DNA from: Drosophila miranda
Taxonomy: Eukaryota; Arthropoda; Insecta; Diptera; Drosophilidae
DNA length: 64,000 nucleotides
NCBI RefSeq assembly: GCF_003369915.1
Contig: NC_046674.1
Coordinates: forward strand, 7,812,001 to 7,876,000
Reading direction: 5' to 3'
Below are positions 12,472 to 22,498 of this stretch, in pieces. Each line of letters opens with the position of its first letter. The stretch's first letter is position 1. The position numbers and the translations under genes are program-made. The notes under the pieces were generated by a model that was not told where the DNA came from, made no database searches, and saw only the letters and a list, made by a program, of their open reading frames with translations.

Positions 12472-13086
12472 TTGGAAGAGCTCATGTTTCTCTTTCAGGC
12501 ACAATCCTCCAGCATCGTACGTCACGCCTTGGCCCACCAGCACAATGGGACGCTCCTCGGCACAAGTGCCGTAGTAACTCAGTAGCTCGTAGTAACTTCT
12601 GTCGGTGTCCAGCTCGGCCAGGATGCGGCAGGCGGCGGCCACGGAGCGACGGATCGCCTCTTTCTGTTCGTCGAGCACCTCGTAGGGATTGTAGCCGAGG
12701 CACTCCTTGCCGAGGCCGACCACAGCCACCACAGAGTAATAGGGGATGCGCTCTGGCTCGATCGCGAAGAAAAGGCGAGCCTCGCCCCGCTTGGGCATGG
12801 GTCCGGACATGCGGAGGACCTCTAGCAATCGGCCGGCAGTCTTCTGGACATTGTACCGCCAACCGGCCGGGGTGAGGATGCCAGAATCATTGCGGTCCGT
12901 TTCGTCGGCGAACACGCCGACCACAAGTCCGCGCGATGGAGGATCCGCACACATATCCATCTGCTGGAGCTGCAACATCTGGTTTACCGCCTGCGAGGCG
13001 GAGCGGCGCTGGATAGCCTGGGGACGTGGTCGCAGGCGCTGCCGGAAGGCCGGAGGGACCAGCCAACGTACAACGCGAAGCATCAT
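12472..13086 (-). pseudogene. Lap-B deletion derivative (5' half with internal deletion)
   Basis: The sequence starts like the complete Lap-B copies (MMLRVVR) but carries two large deletions. After residues LDTDR the reading jumps to SYYELLSYYGTCAEE through a short filler, removing roughly 130 codons of the middle region. After KEKHELF the frame runs straight into the 3' flanking sequence at about 12475, removing the rest of exon 1 and exons 2-3. The open frame ends in a novel tail, so all metal-binding residues downstream of the first DAGG block are missing. The same internal deletion and filler occur in five other array copies, so this copy documents an early intermediate. Confidence 0.8.
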
Positions 13087-13129
13087 TTTTCGTTAAGCCT
13101 GACACAAAGTACCAAAAATATACGAATAA

Positions 13130-13890
13130 TTTATTCATCAATTGCCTAAAATTATATGGGCAGAGCTAAAGATTTTAGTTAGTCAGCATTATTCGACGGA
13201 ACATCAAAATTGAGCAATAGGAACGATTTTTCTCTGACGTCTTATTAATTTTTTTTTTTTTACCTTCTTCGCTAAAACCTTTTTTTAGACTTAATCCAAC
13301 AAAAGCAAGAGTTTAAAATCAACCAGTCAAGTAGAAAATGGATTAATTAATTGGATAAAATTATGTGGGCATAGCTGGGCGTTCTTTCTAGCTAATAATA
13401 TTCGACGGAACATCAAAACTTCGCAATATGGTTTCCAATCCTTGACGGAGAACGATTAACCTATTATAAGCCAAGGGGGTATTTCCATTTTCCACCGAAA
13501 ATAATGAAAATTTAATGATGTTAGCGCAGTTCAGGTGAAAGATATAGTGGTTTTTTTTTTAAGTTCAGAGGAAAGATGGCATGAATCTACAAAAAGAATT
13601 TACAATCGTTAATATTTTCCGCCATTTACCTCAAGTGTTTGAACTATTTAAATAGAGGGGGCTTAAGAGGGCTAAGTTCGGGTTTTCAGCTATATTGTTG
13701 TTGAGGAACCAAAATTGAAGCAAAAACAATCAGAGTCAAGTATTTAAAACAAGACAGTCAAGTAGAAAATTGATTCATTAATTGGATAAAATTATGTGGG
13801 CAGGGCTGAGAGATCTAGATAGCTAAAAATCTTCGACGGAATATCAAAATTGTTTCTGCTTCGAACTGTATTGGAAAACCAATAATTCAG
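13130..13890. repeat. Three degenerate direct repeats left of the complete TBC gene
   Basis: A block containing ATTAATTGGATAAAATTATG and, about 50 bp on, CGACGGAACATCAAAA recurs near 13140, 13350 and 13780 with moderate divergence. They differ more from one another than the array units do, so they predate the recent amplification. They hold no coding capacity. Lap-B 5' leader sequence abuts the leftmost block at about 13128. Confidence 0.6.
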
Positions 13891-13997
13891 CTGGCTGGAT
13901 GACAACAAAGCAATAATATAAGTCCAGTCCACATCATTGCAACGCGACTGTCCCTGCATGGAGCAGACCGAGATCCACGCCCGCATACAGCCAAAGC

Positions 13998-15555
13998 ATG
14001 TCTATTTTCAAGGCGCGGTAAGGACGACACAAAAATGTGATGTGTTTTCGGGAATTAAGAACAAAAGATTGTATCCCCCCCTGTATCTTTCAGTGTTAAA
14101 GAGTTCGATGATGCGCTGGCCCAGGATGTGGTTGACCTAAAGGAGCTGCGCAGACTGACGTTTAATGGTGGGATATCACACTTCTGATAGGCGTAGCAAT
14201 TCATGGACATGAATCCAATCCAATCCACAGGTGTGCCCGATGTGCAAAGCTTCCGTGCACTCAGCTGGAAACTGCTGTTGGGCTACTTGGGACCAAGGCG
14301 CAGCAGTTGGACGACCACGCTGGCCCAGAAGCGAGCCCTGTACAAGCAATTCATTGAGGAATTGGTACTCCCCCCGGGACACAGCTGCAATGGAGCGGGA
14401 GCTGGAGAAGGCGACGGGGACGGGGACGTCGCTGTTGATTCAAGGGGCGTTGGCCTGCAAGATCATCCGCTTAGCGAGGGGCCAGAAAGCGCCTGGAACA
14501 CATTCTTCAATGACAACGAATTTCTGCTGCAGATCGACAAAGATGTGAGGCGCCTGTGCCCCGACATCTCGTTCTTTCAACAGCCCACAGAGTATCCCTG
14601 TGACATTGTGGTGCACAGTAAAGGCGAGCACGGGCGGCGGCTTCACGAGCGGGTAGTGCCCACGGTGCTCAGCTCGGCGAACGTCGAGCGCAAGGGCTTG
14701 GGCATGACCAAGGTGAGTTTCGGTCGGAAATTGTGCTAGAAAATAAGCTCAAAGTTTGTTCCATTATGCATACCATTGTGGACATTTAGCAGCAAGTAAG
14801 TGACCCCCACTCAAGCGACAATCGATTTAATGAGCCTCTTTGCTCCCAATCAGATCAATTTAATCACAAAGCGTTCGGTGGAGACCTATGCCGCCATGGA
14901 GGACGGCCAGGAGGCCCACTGGGAGGTTGTGCAGCGCATCCTATTCATCTATGCCAAGCTGAATCCGGGCCAGGGGTACGTACAGGGCATGAATGAGATT
15001 GTCGGACCCATCTACTATGTGATGGCCTCGGATCCGGATCTCTCGTACCGCGCCCACGCGGAGGCAGACTGTTTCTTCTGCTTCACGGCTCTAATGAGCG
15101 AGATACGCGACTTCTTCATCAAGACTCTGGACGATGCGGAGGGTGGCATAAAGTTCATGATGGGCCTGCTATCCAACATGCTGAAGACTAAAGATATATA
15201 CATCTACGAGCATCTGAAGAGCCAAGAGCTGCATCCGCAGTACTATAGCTTTAGGTGGCTCACCCTCCTGCTCTCGCAGGAGTTTCCACTGCCCGATGTG
15301 CTGCGAATTTGGGATTCGGTATTCTCGGACGAGCAGCGCTTTAATTTTCTCATCAAAATCTGCTGTTCCATGATATTGTAAGCATGCGCTGACTTTCAAC
15401 TGATTCATTTACATTTACTGTTGTATTTACTGATTTATAGAATCCAAAGGGAAGCAATTTTGGAGAACGACTTTGCCTCGAATGTGAAGCTGCTGCAAAA
15501 CTATCCACCCATTGACATAAACGTTGTGATTACTCATGCAGTCTCCCTGGCGTAG
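13998..15555 (+). CDS. GAPsec: Complete TBC1D13/GAPsec-type RabGAP, five exons
   Basis: Exons 13998-14017, 14094-14167, 14231-14712, 14854-15377 and 15441-15555 splice in frame with GT-AG introns to 1215 nt, giving 404 residues; human TBC1D13 is about 400. The start MSIFKARVKEFDDAL aligns with the N-terminus of TBC1D13. Both TBC catalytic fingers are present: the arginine finger IxxDxxR at I133-D136-R139 (QIDKDVRRLCPDISFF) and the glutamine finger YVQ at Y234-Q236. TBC GAPs stimulate GTP hydrolysis by Rab proteins; mammalian TBC1D13 acts on Rab35 in membrane traffic. This is the only array copy with an intact full frame (TGG at W58, six C residues in the later C run). It points at the 3' end of Lap-B copy 1, 293 bp away. 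Whether it is the parental gene or a duplicate cannot be decided from this window. Confidence 0.85.
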
Positions 15556-15848
15556 CACTCACTTTTAGTGATACCACAGATATTACATACAATACCCGAT
15601 TCCGGGTAGAGTCTGACAAAGCAATAATCCACAGTTTCTAGTTATCATCTTCAATAGTTCGAAGCCCAGGACCCAACAAAAGATCGAACACTAGCGCTGT
15701 TTCTCTGTTTGTGTGGAGATTACAACTGCGAAAACCTATGTAATATAGAGTGATCATAGCTCAAGTGTAATTTTGTGTTCATGTGTGGCGTCGTCAAAAA
15801 AACACAGTAAAAAAATATATATAACATTGGATTTCCGTTAGAGATTGA

Positions 15849-17621
15849 TTACTTGGCCAAACGTGGGGCCGTATCCTTGCAAATCGTCTGAGCAATAAAC
15901 TCCACCAGTGTTCGGGTCGGGCGGCCGGCCATTCCCTTGCGCAGATACTCGTATTCGAAGCCCTTTGTCACCATCACATTTGTAGCATCCTTTGAGGGAG
16001 AAAGCCCGTAAGATCTGTGCCCCAACAAAGCGCCCCACAATACTCACAATATGCATCCACTGGCCGCAGGGCACAAAGTCACGGAGAAAGGCAGCGGCCT
16101 TGCAGGGACGTCCACCTCGGTCAATGCCGTAGTTCTGCACATCGCTGCGTCCCCCGGCACGCACGGCCTTGCTGTAATATTTCCACAATGGGAAGCGCCA
16201 CACGCGATCTCCGGTGTGCATGCTGGCGTGCTTGATCTGCTGCCACAGGATCTCCGAGTTGGTAAAGACCCCCGCAGCCGACTCATCCAGGGCCTGGCGC
16301 ATGTAGCCCGAGCAGGTGCCGACGTCAATGATGCACTTGGGACAGAAGTTTTGCGCATACAGCAGGGCGTCTGCCAGGACCAGTACATCCTCGTGATCGG
16401 TGCACTGGATCTCGATGGTCTTGCCGTTCATGGACTTGACCATGTCCCCAGGACGGACCGAATTGCAGCCCACTACGTTTTCACAAAGAGGTATCAGGCC
16501 GCGAATGTTGACCTAAGAACAGCATTATTATTCAAGGAGATATCATTGACGTCCTGAGTACTTACCGGTAAACGCAGGCCAGCCACAGCTCGACAACAGG
16601 CCACCACAACGGCGGCCCCGGTCATGTCCCCACGCATATGGAAGAGCTCATGTTTCTCTTTCAGGCACAATCCTCCAGCATCGTACGTCACGCCTTGGCC
16701 CACCAGCACAATGGGACGCTCCTCGGCACAAGTGCCGTAGTAACTCAGCTCCAGGAAGATGGGTGGCTCGCACGAGGCCTTGCCCACAGCCAGGAAGGCG
16801 TGCATCGACTGGCTCTCGGCCCAGCCCTCGACTTTGACCTCCACATTGACACCGGACTTGCAAAGCACCTCGACGACATTCTGCGCAAAGGCTGTGGGTG
16901 TGAGGAGGTTGGAGGGCATCTCCTGCAGCTGTCTCGTCAGGTTCTGGGCGGCTGCCTTCTGCAGACCAATTCGCCATCCTTCGAGGTCGCAGACCTCGTC
17001 CTTTGTTGCGTACAAGTCCAGCGACGGCACTGGAATCCTGTTCTGTAGGTTGCGCAGCTCCTGGTAGAGCCAGATGCCCAATGCGGCCCCCTCGGCGGCG
17101 GACTCGGCGTGGCCGCAGTTTTCAACTTCGATTCTGTCGGTGTCCAGCTCGGCCAGGATGCGGCAGGCGGCGGCCACGGAGCGACGGATCGCCTCTTTCT
17201 GTTCGTCGAGCACCTCGTAGGGATTGTAGCCGAGGCACTCCTTGCCGAGGCCGACCACAGCCACCACAGAGTAATAGGGGATGCGCTCTGGCTCGATCGC
17301 GAAGAAAAGGCGAGCCTCGCCCCGCTTGGGCATGGGTCCGGACATGCGGAGGACCTCTAGCAATCGGCCGGCAGTCTTCTGGACATTGTACCGCCAACCG
17401 GCCGGGGTGAGGATGCCAGAATCATTGCGGTCCGTTTCGTCGGCGAACACGCCGACCACAAGTCCGCGCGATGGAGGATCCGCACACATATCCATCTGCT
17501 GGAGCTGCAACATCTGGTTTACCGCCTGCGAGGCGGAGCGGCGCTGGATAGCCTGGGGACGTGGTCGCAGGCGCTGCCGGAAGGCCGGATGGACCAGCCG
17601 ACGTACAACGCGAAGCATCAT
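15849..17621 (-). CDS. Sperm-type leucyl aminopeptidase, Lap-B complete copy 1
   Basis: Three exons (17621-16566, 16512-16048, 15989-15849) splice with canonical sites to 553 residues, normal for an M17 leucyl aminopeptidase. The N-terminus MMLRVVRRLVHPAFRQRL is Arg-rich and amphipathic, like a mitochondrial presequence. The C-terminal catalytic domain keeps several M17 metal and active-site positions: D314 and K321 (TYDAGGLCLK), D332 (MRGDMTGAA), D391 and E393 (CTDHED). The usual metal-ligand Lys is Gln (Q309, GQGVTYD) and the catalytic Arg of NTDAEGR is Val (V395). Loss of activity is therefore predicted, which matches the known degenerate, structural S-Laps of Drosophila sperm mitochondrial derivatives. 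I cannot say which named S-Lap is the orthologue. Confidence 0.85.
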
Positions 17622-18265
17622 TTTTCGTTAAGCCCGACACAAAATACCAAAAATATACGAATAATACGACTAGTTAAAGATACTTCAAAGACGATTTGAT
17701 TTTAGCGGAAGCAAAAAAATTTCAAAATTTTCCAGCAGAATATTCTGGATACGTGTTTCGTGTTCAATTTCTAGCAATAGAATGCCAAACTGAGGCGATG
17801 AATGTACTCCATGAGAAAGTGACACTCACTTCAAGGGCTATTTGGTCGGTACATTCAGGAAATTCAAAAGGATCAGCATCTAAAAACGAGTGGACATCGT
17901 TTTTCACTCACTACTGTTTTGGTTTGTCTGTCCTCGGATGAGTATACATATCTATGTATGTATATCTTCGACAAATGGGGCTAACAAATCGTGAACTCTT
18001 GAAGGGCCACGGTACTCGAATAGATGTGGCTCTGGATCTATGAGCGTCCTTGATGAGCACCTAGATATCAGAGACCATAAAAGCTAGAACAAGCAAATCC
18101 AGACACCTCCGCCGATCCGTCCGCCCCCATAAAGACATAGAAAATCTGTGGCATTCACAATTTTTAAAATACGAGAAAAGAAAAAACCGAAAACGCAGAA
18201 TCGTAGAGAACGCCATATCTACTAGACTGTCAAATGTGGATGAGATCGGATCGTTATTATAGCCA
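17622..18265 (-). promoter_or_regulatory. Lap-B upstream region (presumed promoter), copy 1
   Basis: This block lies immediately 5' of every complete Lap-B copy and reappears inverted at the head of the truncated TBC copies, so it is the best candidate for the Lap-B promoter. Its proximal part is AT-rich; its distal part (about 18080-18262) is a piece of DINE-1/ISY sequence (ACGCAGAATCGTAGAGAACG and neighbours). No TATA or initiator element can be assigned with confidence. A conserved 81-codon plus-strand frame inside it is a by-product of copy identity. Confidence 0.6.
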
Positions 18266-18826
18266 TAATGACCAAATCGCCTTCCACGCGCTTACTCATT
18301 CTCTCTCGATCTCTCTATCCATCTCACACACTCTTTCTCGTGCAGTGTGTTCGCTCTGGCGGAGGGAAGCGAGATAGAACGGCGGGCTTGTGTGTAAGAA
18401 AGAGAGAGAAACACACCACTCTCCTATCTCATGACAAGTGCGAGCATAATTCACAGTTAACTTCGTTCCCGCTCGTTAAAGAATCTTTTTTTTATAAGTG
18501 TGTGATAAAAAAGAAAGGGTTTTACAATCAAAAGGTTAGAGAATAACATTTATTTGGCATACGCCTAGCTTTTAAAATATTTCAGCGAAAAATAAGCTTT
18601 AATTTTACAATAATGCATTGCCGTTACAAAGTGCCGTGACTAAATGATTACTTAAAAGTTTCGATAGTGCATCATTAATTCCAAAAACCTATTCCTTGAA
18701 AATACTAAAAATTTGTAAACATGTTCAATTAACATTGTCTGGCCAAAATATTTATGACAGCAGCGGAGTGCTTTGTGGGACTGACTATTGGGACTGGCAT
18801 ATCTTCATTACATCTGGAAGACTTTA
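18266..18826 (-). other. Duplicated 3' flank of Lap-A
   Basis: This sequence also lies between Lap-B copy 4 and the intact Lap-A gene (47260-47819), where it is Lap-A's own downstream region. It includes a GA/CT-rich tract (CGATCTCTCTATCCATCTC near 18307; AAGAAAGAGAGAGAAAC near 18396) and an AATAAA on the minus strand near 18550 that would serve Lap-A. Further copies are at 26025-26585 and 36665-37222. Confidence 0.65.
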
Positions 18827-19842
18827 CTACTTGCCCAACTTCGGCGCGGTGTCCTTGCAGATGGTCTGGGCAATGAACTCGACCAGGGTGCGGGTCGGAC
18901 GGCCAGCCATGCCACGGCGAAGGTACTCAAAGTCGATGCCGTTGGTGACCATCACGTTCGTGGCATCCTGAAACGAGAAACGCAGTTAGACAATCCACCA
19001 CCGAGTGGGAGATCCTCCTATACTCACAATGTGCATCCACTGGCCACACGGCACAAACTCACGCAGGAAGGCAGCGGCCTTGCAGGGACGTCCACCTCGG
19101 CCAATGCCGTAGTTCTGCACATCGCTGCGTCCCCCGGCACGCACGGCCTTGCTGTAATATTTCCACAATGGGAAGCGCCACACGCGATCTCCGGTGTGCA
19201 TGCTGGCGTGCTTGATCTGCTGCCACAGGATCTCCGAGTTGGTAAAGACCCCCGCAGCCGACTCATCCAGGGCCTGGCGCATGTAGCCCGAGCAGGTGCC
19301 GACGTCAATGATGCACTTGGGACAGAAGTTTTGCGCATACAGCAGGGCGTCTGCCAGGACCAGTACATCCTCGTGATCGGTGCACTGGATCTCGATGGTC
19401 TTGCCGTTCATGGACTTGACCATGTCCCCAGGACGGACCGAATTGCAGCCCACTACGTTTTCACAAAGAGGTATCAGGCCGCGAATGTTGACCTAAGAAC
19501 AGCATTATTATTCAAGGAGATATCATTGACGTCCTGAGTACTTACCGGTAAACGCAGGCCAGCCACAGCTCGACAACAGGCCACCACAACGGCGGCCCCG
19601 GTCATGTCCCCACGCATATGGAAGAGCTCATGTTTCTCTTTCAGGCACAATCCTCCAGCATCGTACGTCACGCCTTGGCCCACCAGCACAATGGGACGCT
19701 CCTCGGCACAAGTGCCGTAGTAACTCAGTAGCTCGTAGTAACTTCTGTCGGTGTCCAGCTTGGCCAGGATGCGGCAGGCGGCGGCCACGGAGCGACGGAT
19801 CGCCTCTTTCTGTTCGTCGAGCACCTCGTAGGGATTGTAGCC
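18827..19842 (-). pseudogene. Hybrid Lap-A/Lap-B fragment 1
   Basis: Exon 3 (18967-18827) and the start of exon 2 match Lap-A; the rest of exon 2 (to 19492) and the exon 1 remnant (19842-19546) match Lap-B. The exon 1 part carries the shared internal deletion with filler (DTDRSYYELLSYYG), and the 5' end is cut at GGCTACAAT, where it joins inverted Lap-B upstream sequence. An in-frame ATG (MLDEQKEAIRR) could give about 294 residues retaining the C-terminal domain. The normal promoter is absent in the right orientation, so I treat it as a gene fragment. Confidence 0.75.
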
Positions 19843-20479
19843 TGCGATAATAACGATCCGATGTCATCCACATTTGACAGTCTAGTAGATATGGTGTTCT
19901 CTACGATTCTGCGTTTTCGGTTTCTTCTTTTCTCGTATTTTAAAAATTGTGAATGCCACAGATTTTTGGTCTTTGTGGGGTTGGACGGATCCAGGTGTCT
20001 GGATTTGCTTGCTCTAGCTTTCATGGTCTCTGATATCTAGGTGCTCATCAAGGACGCTCATAGATCCAGAGCCACATCTATTCGAGTACCGTGGCCCTTC
20101 AAGAGTTCACGATTTGTTAGCCCCATTTGTCGAAGATATACATACATAGATATGTATACTCATCCGAGGACAGACAAACCAAAACAGTAGTGAGTGAAAA
20201 ACGATGTCCACTCGTTTTTAGATGCTGATCCTTTTGAATTTCCTGAATGTACCGACCAAATAGCCCTTGAAGTGAGTGTCACTTTCTCATGGAGTACATT
20301 CATCGCCTCAGTTTGGCATTCTATTGCTAGAAATTGAACACGAAACACGTATCCAGAATATTCTGCTGGAAAATTTTGAAATTTTTTTGCTTCCGCTAAA
20401 ATCAAATCGTCTTTGAAGTATCTTTAACTAGTCGTATTATTCGTATATTTTTGGTACTTTGTGTCGGGCTTAACGAAAA
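19843..20479 (+). repeat. Inverted copy of the Lap-B upstream region driving a TBC fragment (1)
   Basis: This is the reverse complement of 17622-18262 with a few percent divergence, ending exactly at the Lap-B start codon. It sits upstream of the truncated TBC frame on the plus strand and forms a long inverted repeat with 17622-18262 around hybrid Lap fragment 1. It would act as a promoter only if Lap-B's promoter lies within it. Confidence 0.75.
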
Positions 20480-20490
20480 ATGATGCTCTA

Positions 20491-20952
20491 ATGAGCGAGA
20501 TACGCGACTTCTTCATCAAGACTCTGGACGATGCGGAGGGTGGCATAAAGTTCATGATGGGCCTGCTATCCAACATGCTGAAGACTAAAGATATATACAT
20601 CTACGAGCATCTGAAGAGCCAAGAGCTGCATCCGCAGTACTATAGCTTTAGGTGGCTCACCCTCCTGCTCTCGCAGGAGTTTCCACTGCCCGATGTGCTG
20701 CGAATTTGGGATTCGGTATTCTCGGACGAGCAGCGCTTTAATTTTCTCATCAAAATCTGCTGTTCCATGATATTGTAAGCATGCGCTGACTTTCAACTGA
20801 TTCATTTACATTTACTGTTGTATTTACTGATTTATAGAATCCAAAGGGAAGCAATTTTGGAGAACGACTTTGCCTCGAATGTGAAGCTGCTGCAAAACTA
20901 TCCACCCATTGACATAAACGTTGTGATTACTCATGCAGTCTCCCTGGCGTAG
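20491..20952 (+). CDS. Promoter-swapped TBC C-terminal fragment 1
   Basis: The Lap-B leader ATGATGCT is fused to the middle of TBC exon 4 at CTCTAATGAGCGAG. The Lap ATG frame stops at once (ATG ATG CTC TAA), but the adjacent ATG at 20491 (MSEIRDFFIK) is in the TBC frame and corresponds to residue 273 of the full protein. Exons 20491-20774 and 20838-20952 would encode 132 residues. Both catalytic fingers (R139, Q236) are missing, so it cannot be a GAP. It may be a dominant fragment, a non-coding antisense RNA source, or debris. The frame is intact. Confidence 0.55.
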
Positions 20953-21152
20953 CACTCACTTTTAGTGATACCACAGATATTACATACAATACCCGATTCC
21001 GGGTAGAGTCTGACAAAGCAATAATCCACAGTTTCTAGTTATCATCTTCAATAGTTCGAAGCCCAGGACCCAACAAAAGATCGAACACTAGCGCTGTTTC
21101 TCTGTTTTATACGTTAAAATTTCATAATAAACGAATGTGCCGCATGTGTTTG

Positions 21153-22370
21153 CGATTACAGTTTACAACTGTGAAGTGGTTTGAAAGAGTAACGTATAAA
21201 AAAAGGTATAAATACTGGGATCCACAAAAGGGAACATTTGGACAAGTACCAAGAAGGGATATTGCTCTCCCTATGTTACTCAACTTTGCCGCCTCAATTC
21301 AAGTTAAAAGGTGAACGAAGGAGAGCGGTTTTTTTTGTTTTTTGAGTTGAAACTTGTAAAATAATTACGGCGTCAATTCGAAAATGGAGGATTCTCAAGT
21401 TTAACGCTGTACTGGGGGGTCTCAGACTGTGCAGATCTAGCCTCGGTCTCTTGGAAGAAAAACTGTTGGCGAAGACAGACGTGCTATTTTTGTCCAGTCC
21501 AAGTATAAAGAAAAAAAAAGAGGAATAAAAACCGGGAAAAGATCTTAACAGCTGAATACAGCAAAAAGAAAGAAATATTGTGCGTTTATAAAGTAAAAGT
21601 GTGTTAAGTGCCAATCTCAATTGGTATGTATTTCAGCGTCGCTAATATACACCACATACACTCGTGGCGTAGGGTAGTGCTTTTTTTTATTGTAGGAAAT
21701 TAATTTTTCAGATTGGCGGTTAGTACCGCACAGTTTTTACATTCCCTTTTGCATATTTATTTATTATTATTATCTATTTGCCTAACATAAGAGCTAGAGA
21801 TATGTACCCTTCCCTTCTTTCAATTTGTAAGTTAAATTTCAATCTAAAGTGTATTATTAAGAGTTAATCATTTATTAGTTTACTAGTGCGATGCATGTGC
21901 TATTGCTCAATATGAAATATAGGATTTAACATGAATCGGGGCTAGAGTTCTATATGCGGGGACCATGCTGGGCAAAGGAGGGTAATGGGGTTGGATAGGA
22001 GGCTGTAAGAGCCTTCTTTATGGGATCACCGGATGAACCGGGAGCGGTGATCATGGTAGGGTGGGCATGAGTGGTCACAACAACACCGTGGCACGACTTG
22101 TATGTGTGTATGTGTCCGTGTGTGTAGTTAGGTGTATTTGCTCTTGTACATATTTGTGTCGATACTTCGCTTGCACGTGAAATTTTAATGAACGTTACTG
22201 TGTCAGTATTATGATTGTTGGAGTAGAGCTGTGTCCCGTCCGTTCTGGGAAATAAAAAACCCCCCCATTTCTTGCCGATGAGACGGAAGCCGGAGCAAGC
22301 ACGTGCCCGGACGGGAGACGAACCATCACCTGCTCAGCCTTCCGTGAAGGTTTGGTAAAATCCAATATGC
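21153..22370. mobile_element. Unidentified 1.2-kb insertion in one TBC-Lap spacer
   Basis: The spacer between TBC and Lap-B is otherwise a conserved block of about 350 bp. Here it is interrupted after CATGTGTTTG and resumes at TACAACTGCG, with about 9 bp of target missing. The insert is AT-rich with a poly-T-rich middle and a GC-rich end (22195-22340). No transposase or reverse transcriptase motif or terminal repeats were recognised. A retroelement fragment is possible. Confidence 0.5.
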
Positions 22371-22498
22371 TACAACTGCGAAAACCTATGTAATATAGAG
22401 TGATCATAGCTCAAGTGTAATTTTGTGTTCGTGTGTGGCGTCATCAAAAAAACACAGTAAAAAAATATATATTACATTGGATTCCCGTTAGAGATTGA

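Noticed and set aside
16051-16557. Long plus-strand frames opposite Lap exons (for example MHPLAAGHKV and MEELMFLFQAQ)
   Set aside because: They are antisense shadows of GC-rich Lap coding exons and cross Lap splice sites without their own signals.
17696-17941. Recurrent 81-codon frame (MILAEAKKFQNFPAEY) present in every upstream block
   Set aside because: Its conservation is explained by recent duplication of the block. It lies in AT-rich presumed promoter sequence, lacks a homologue I recognise, and occurs in both orientations relative to Lap.
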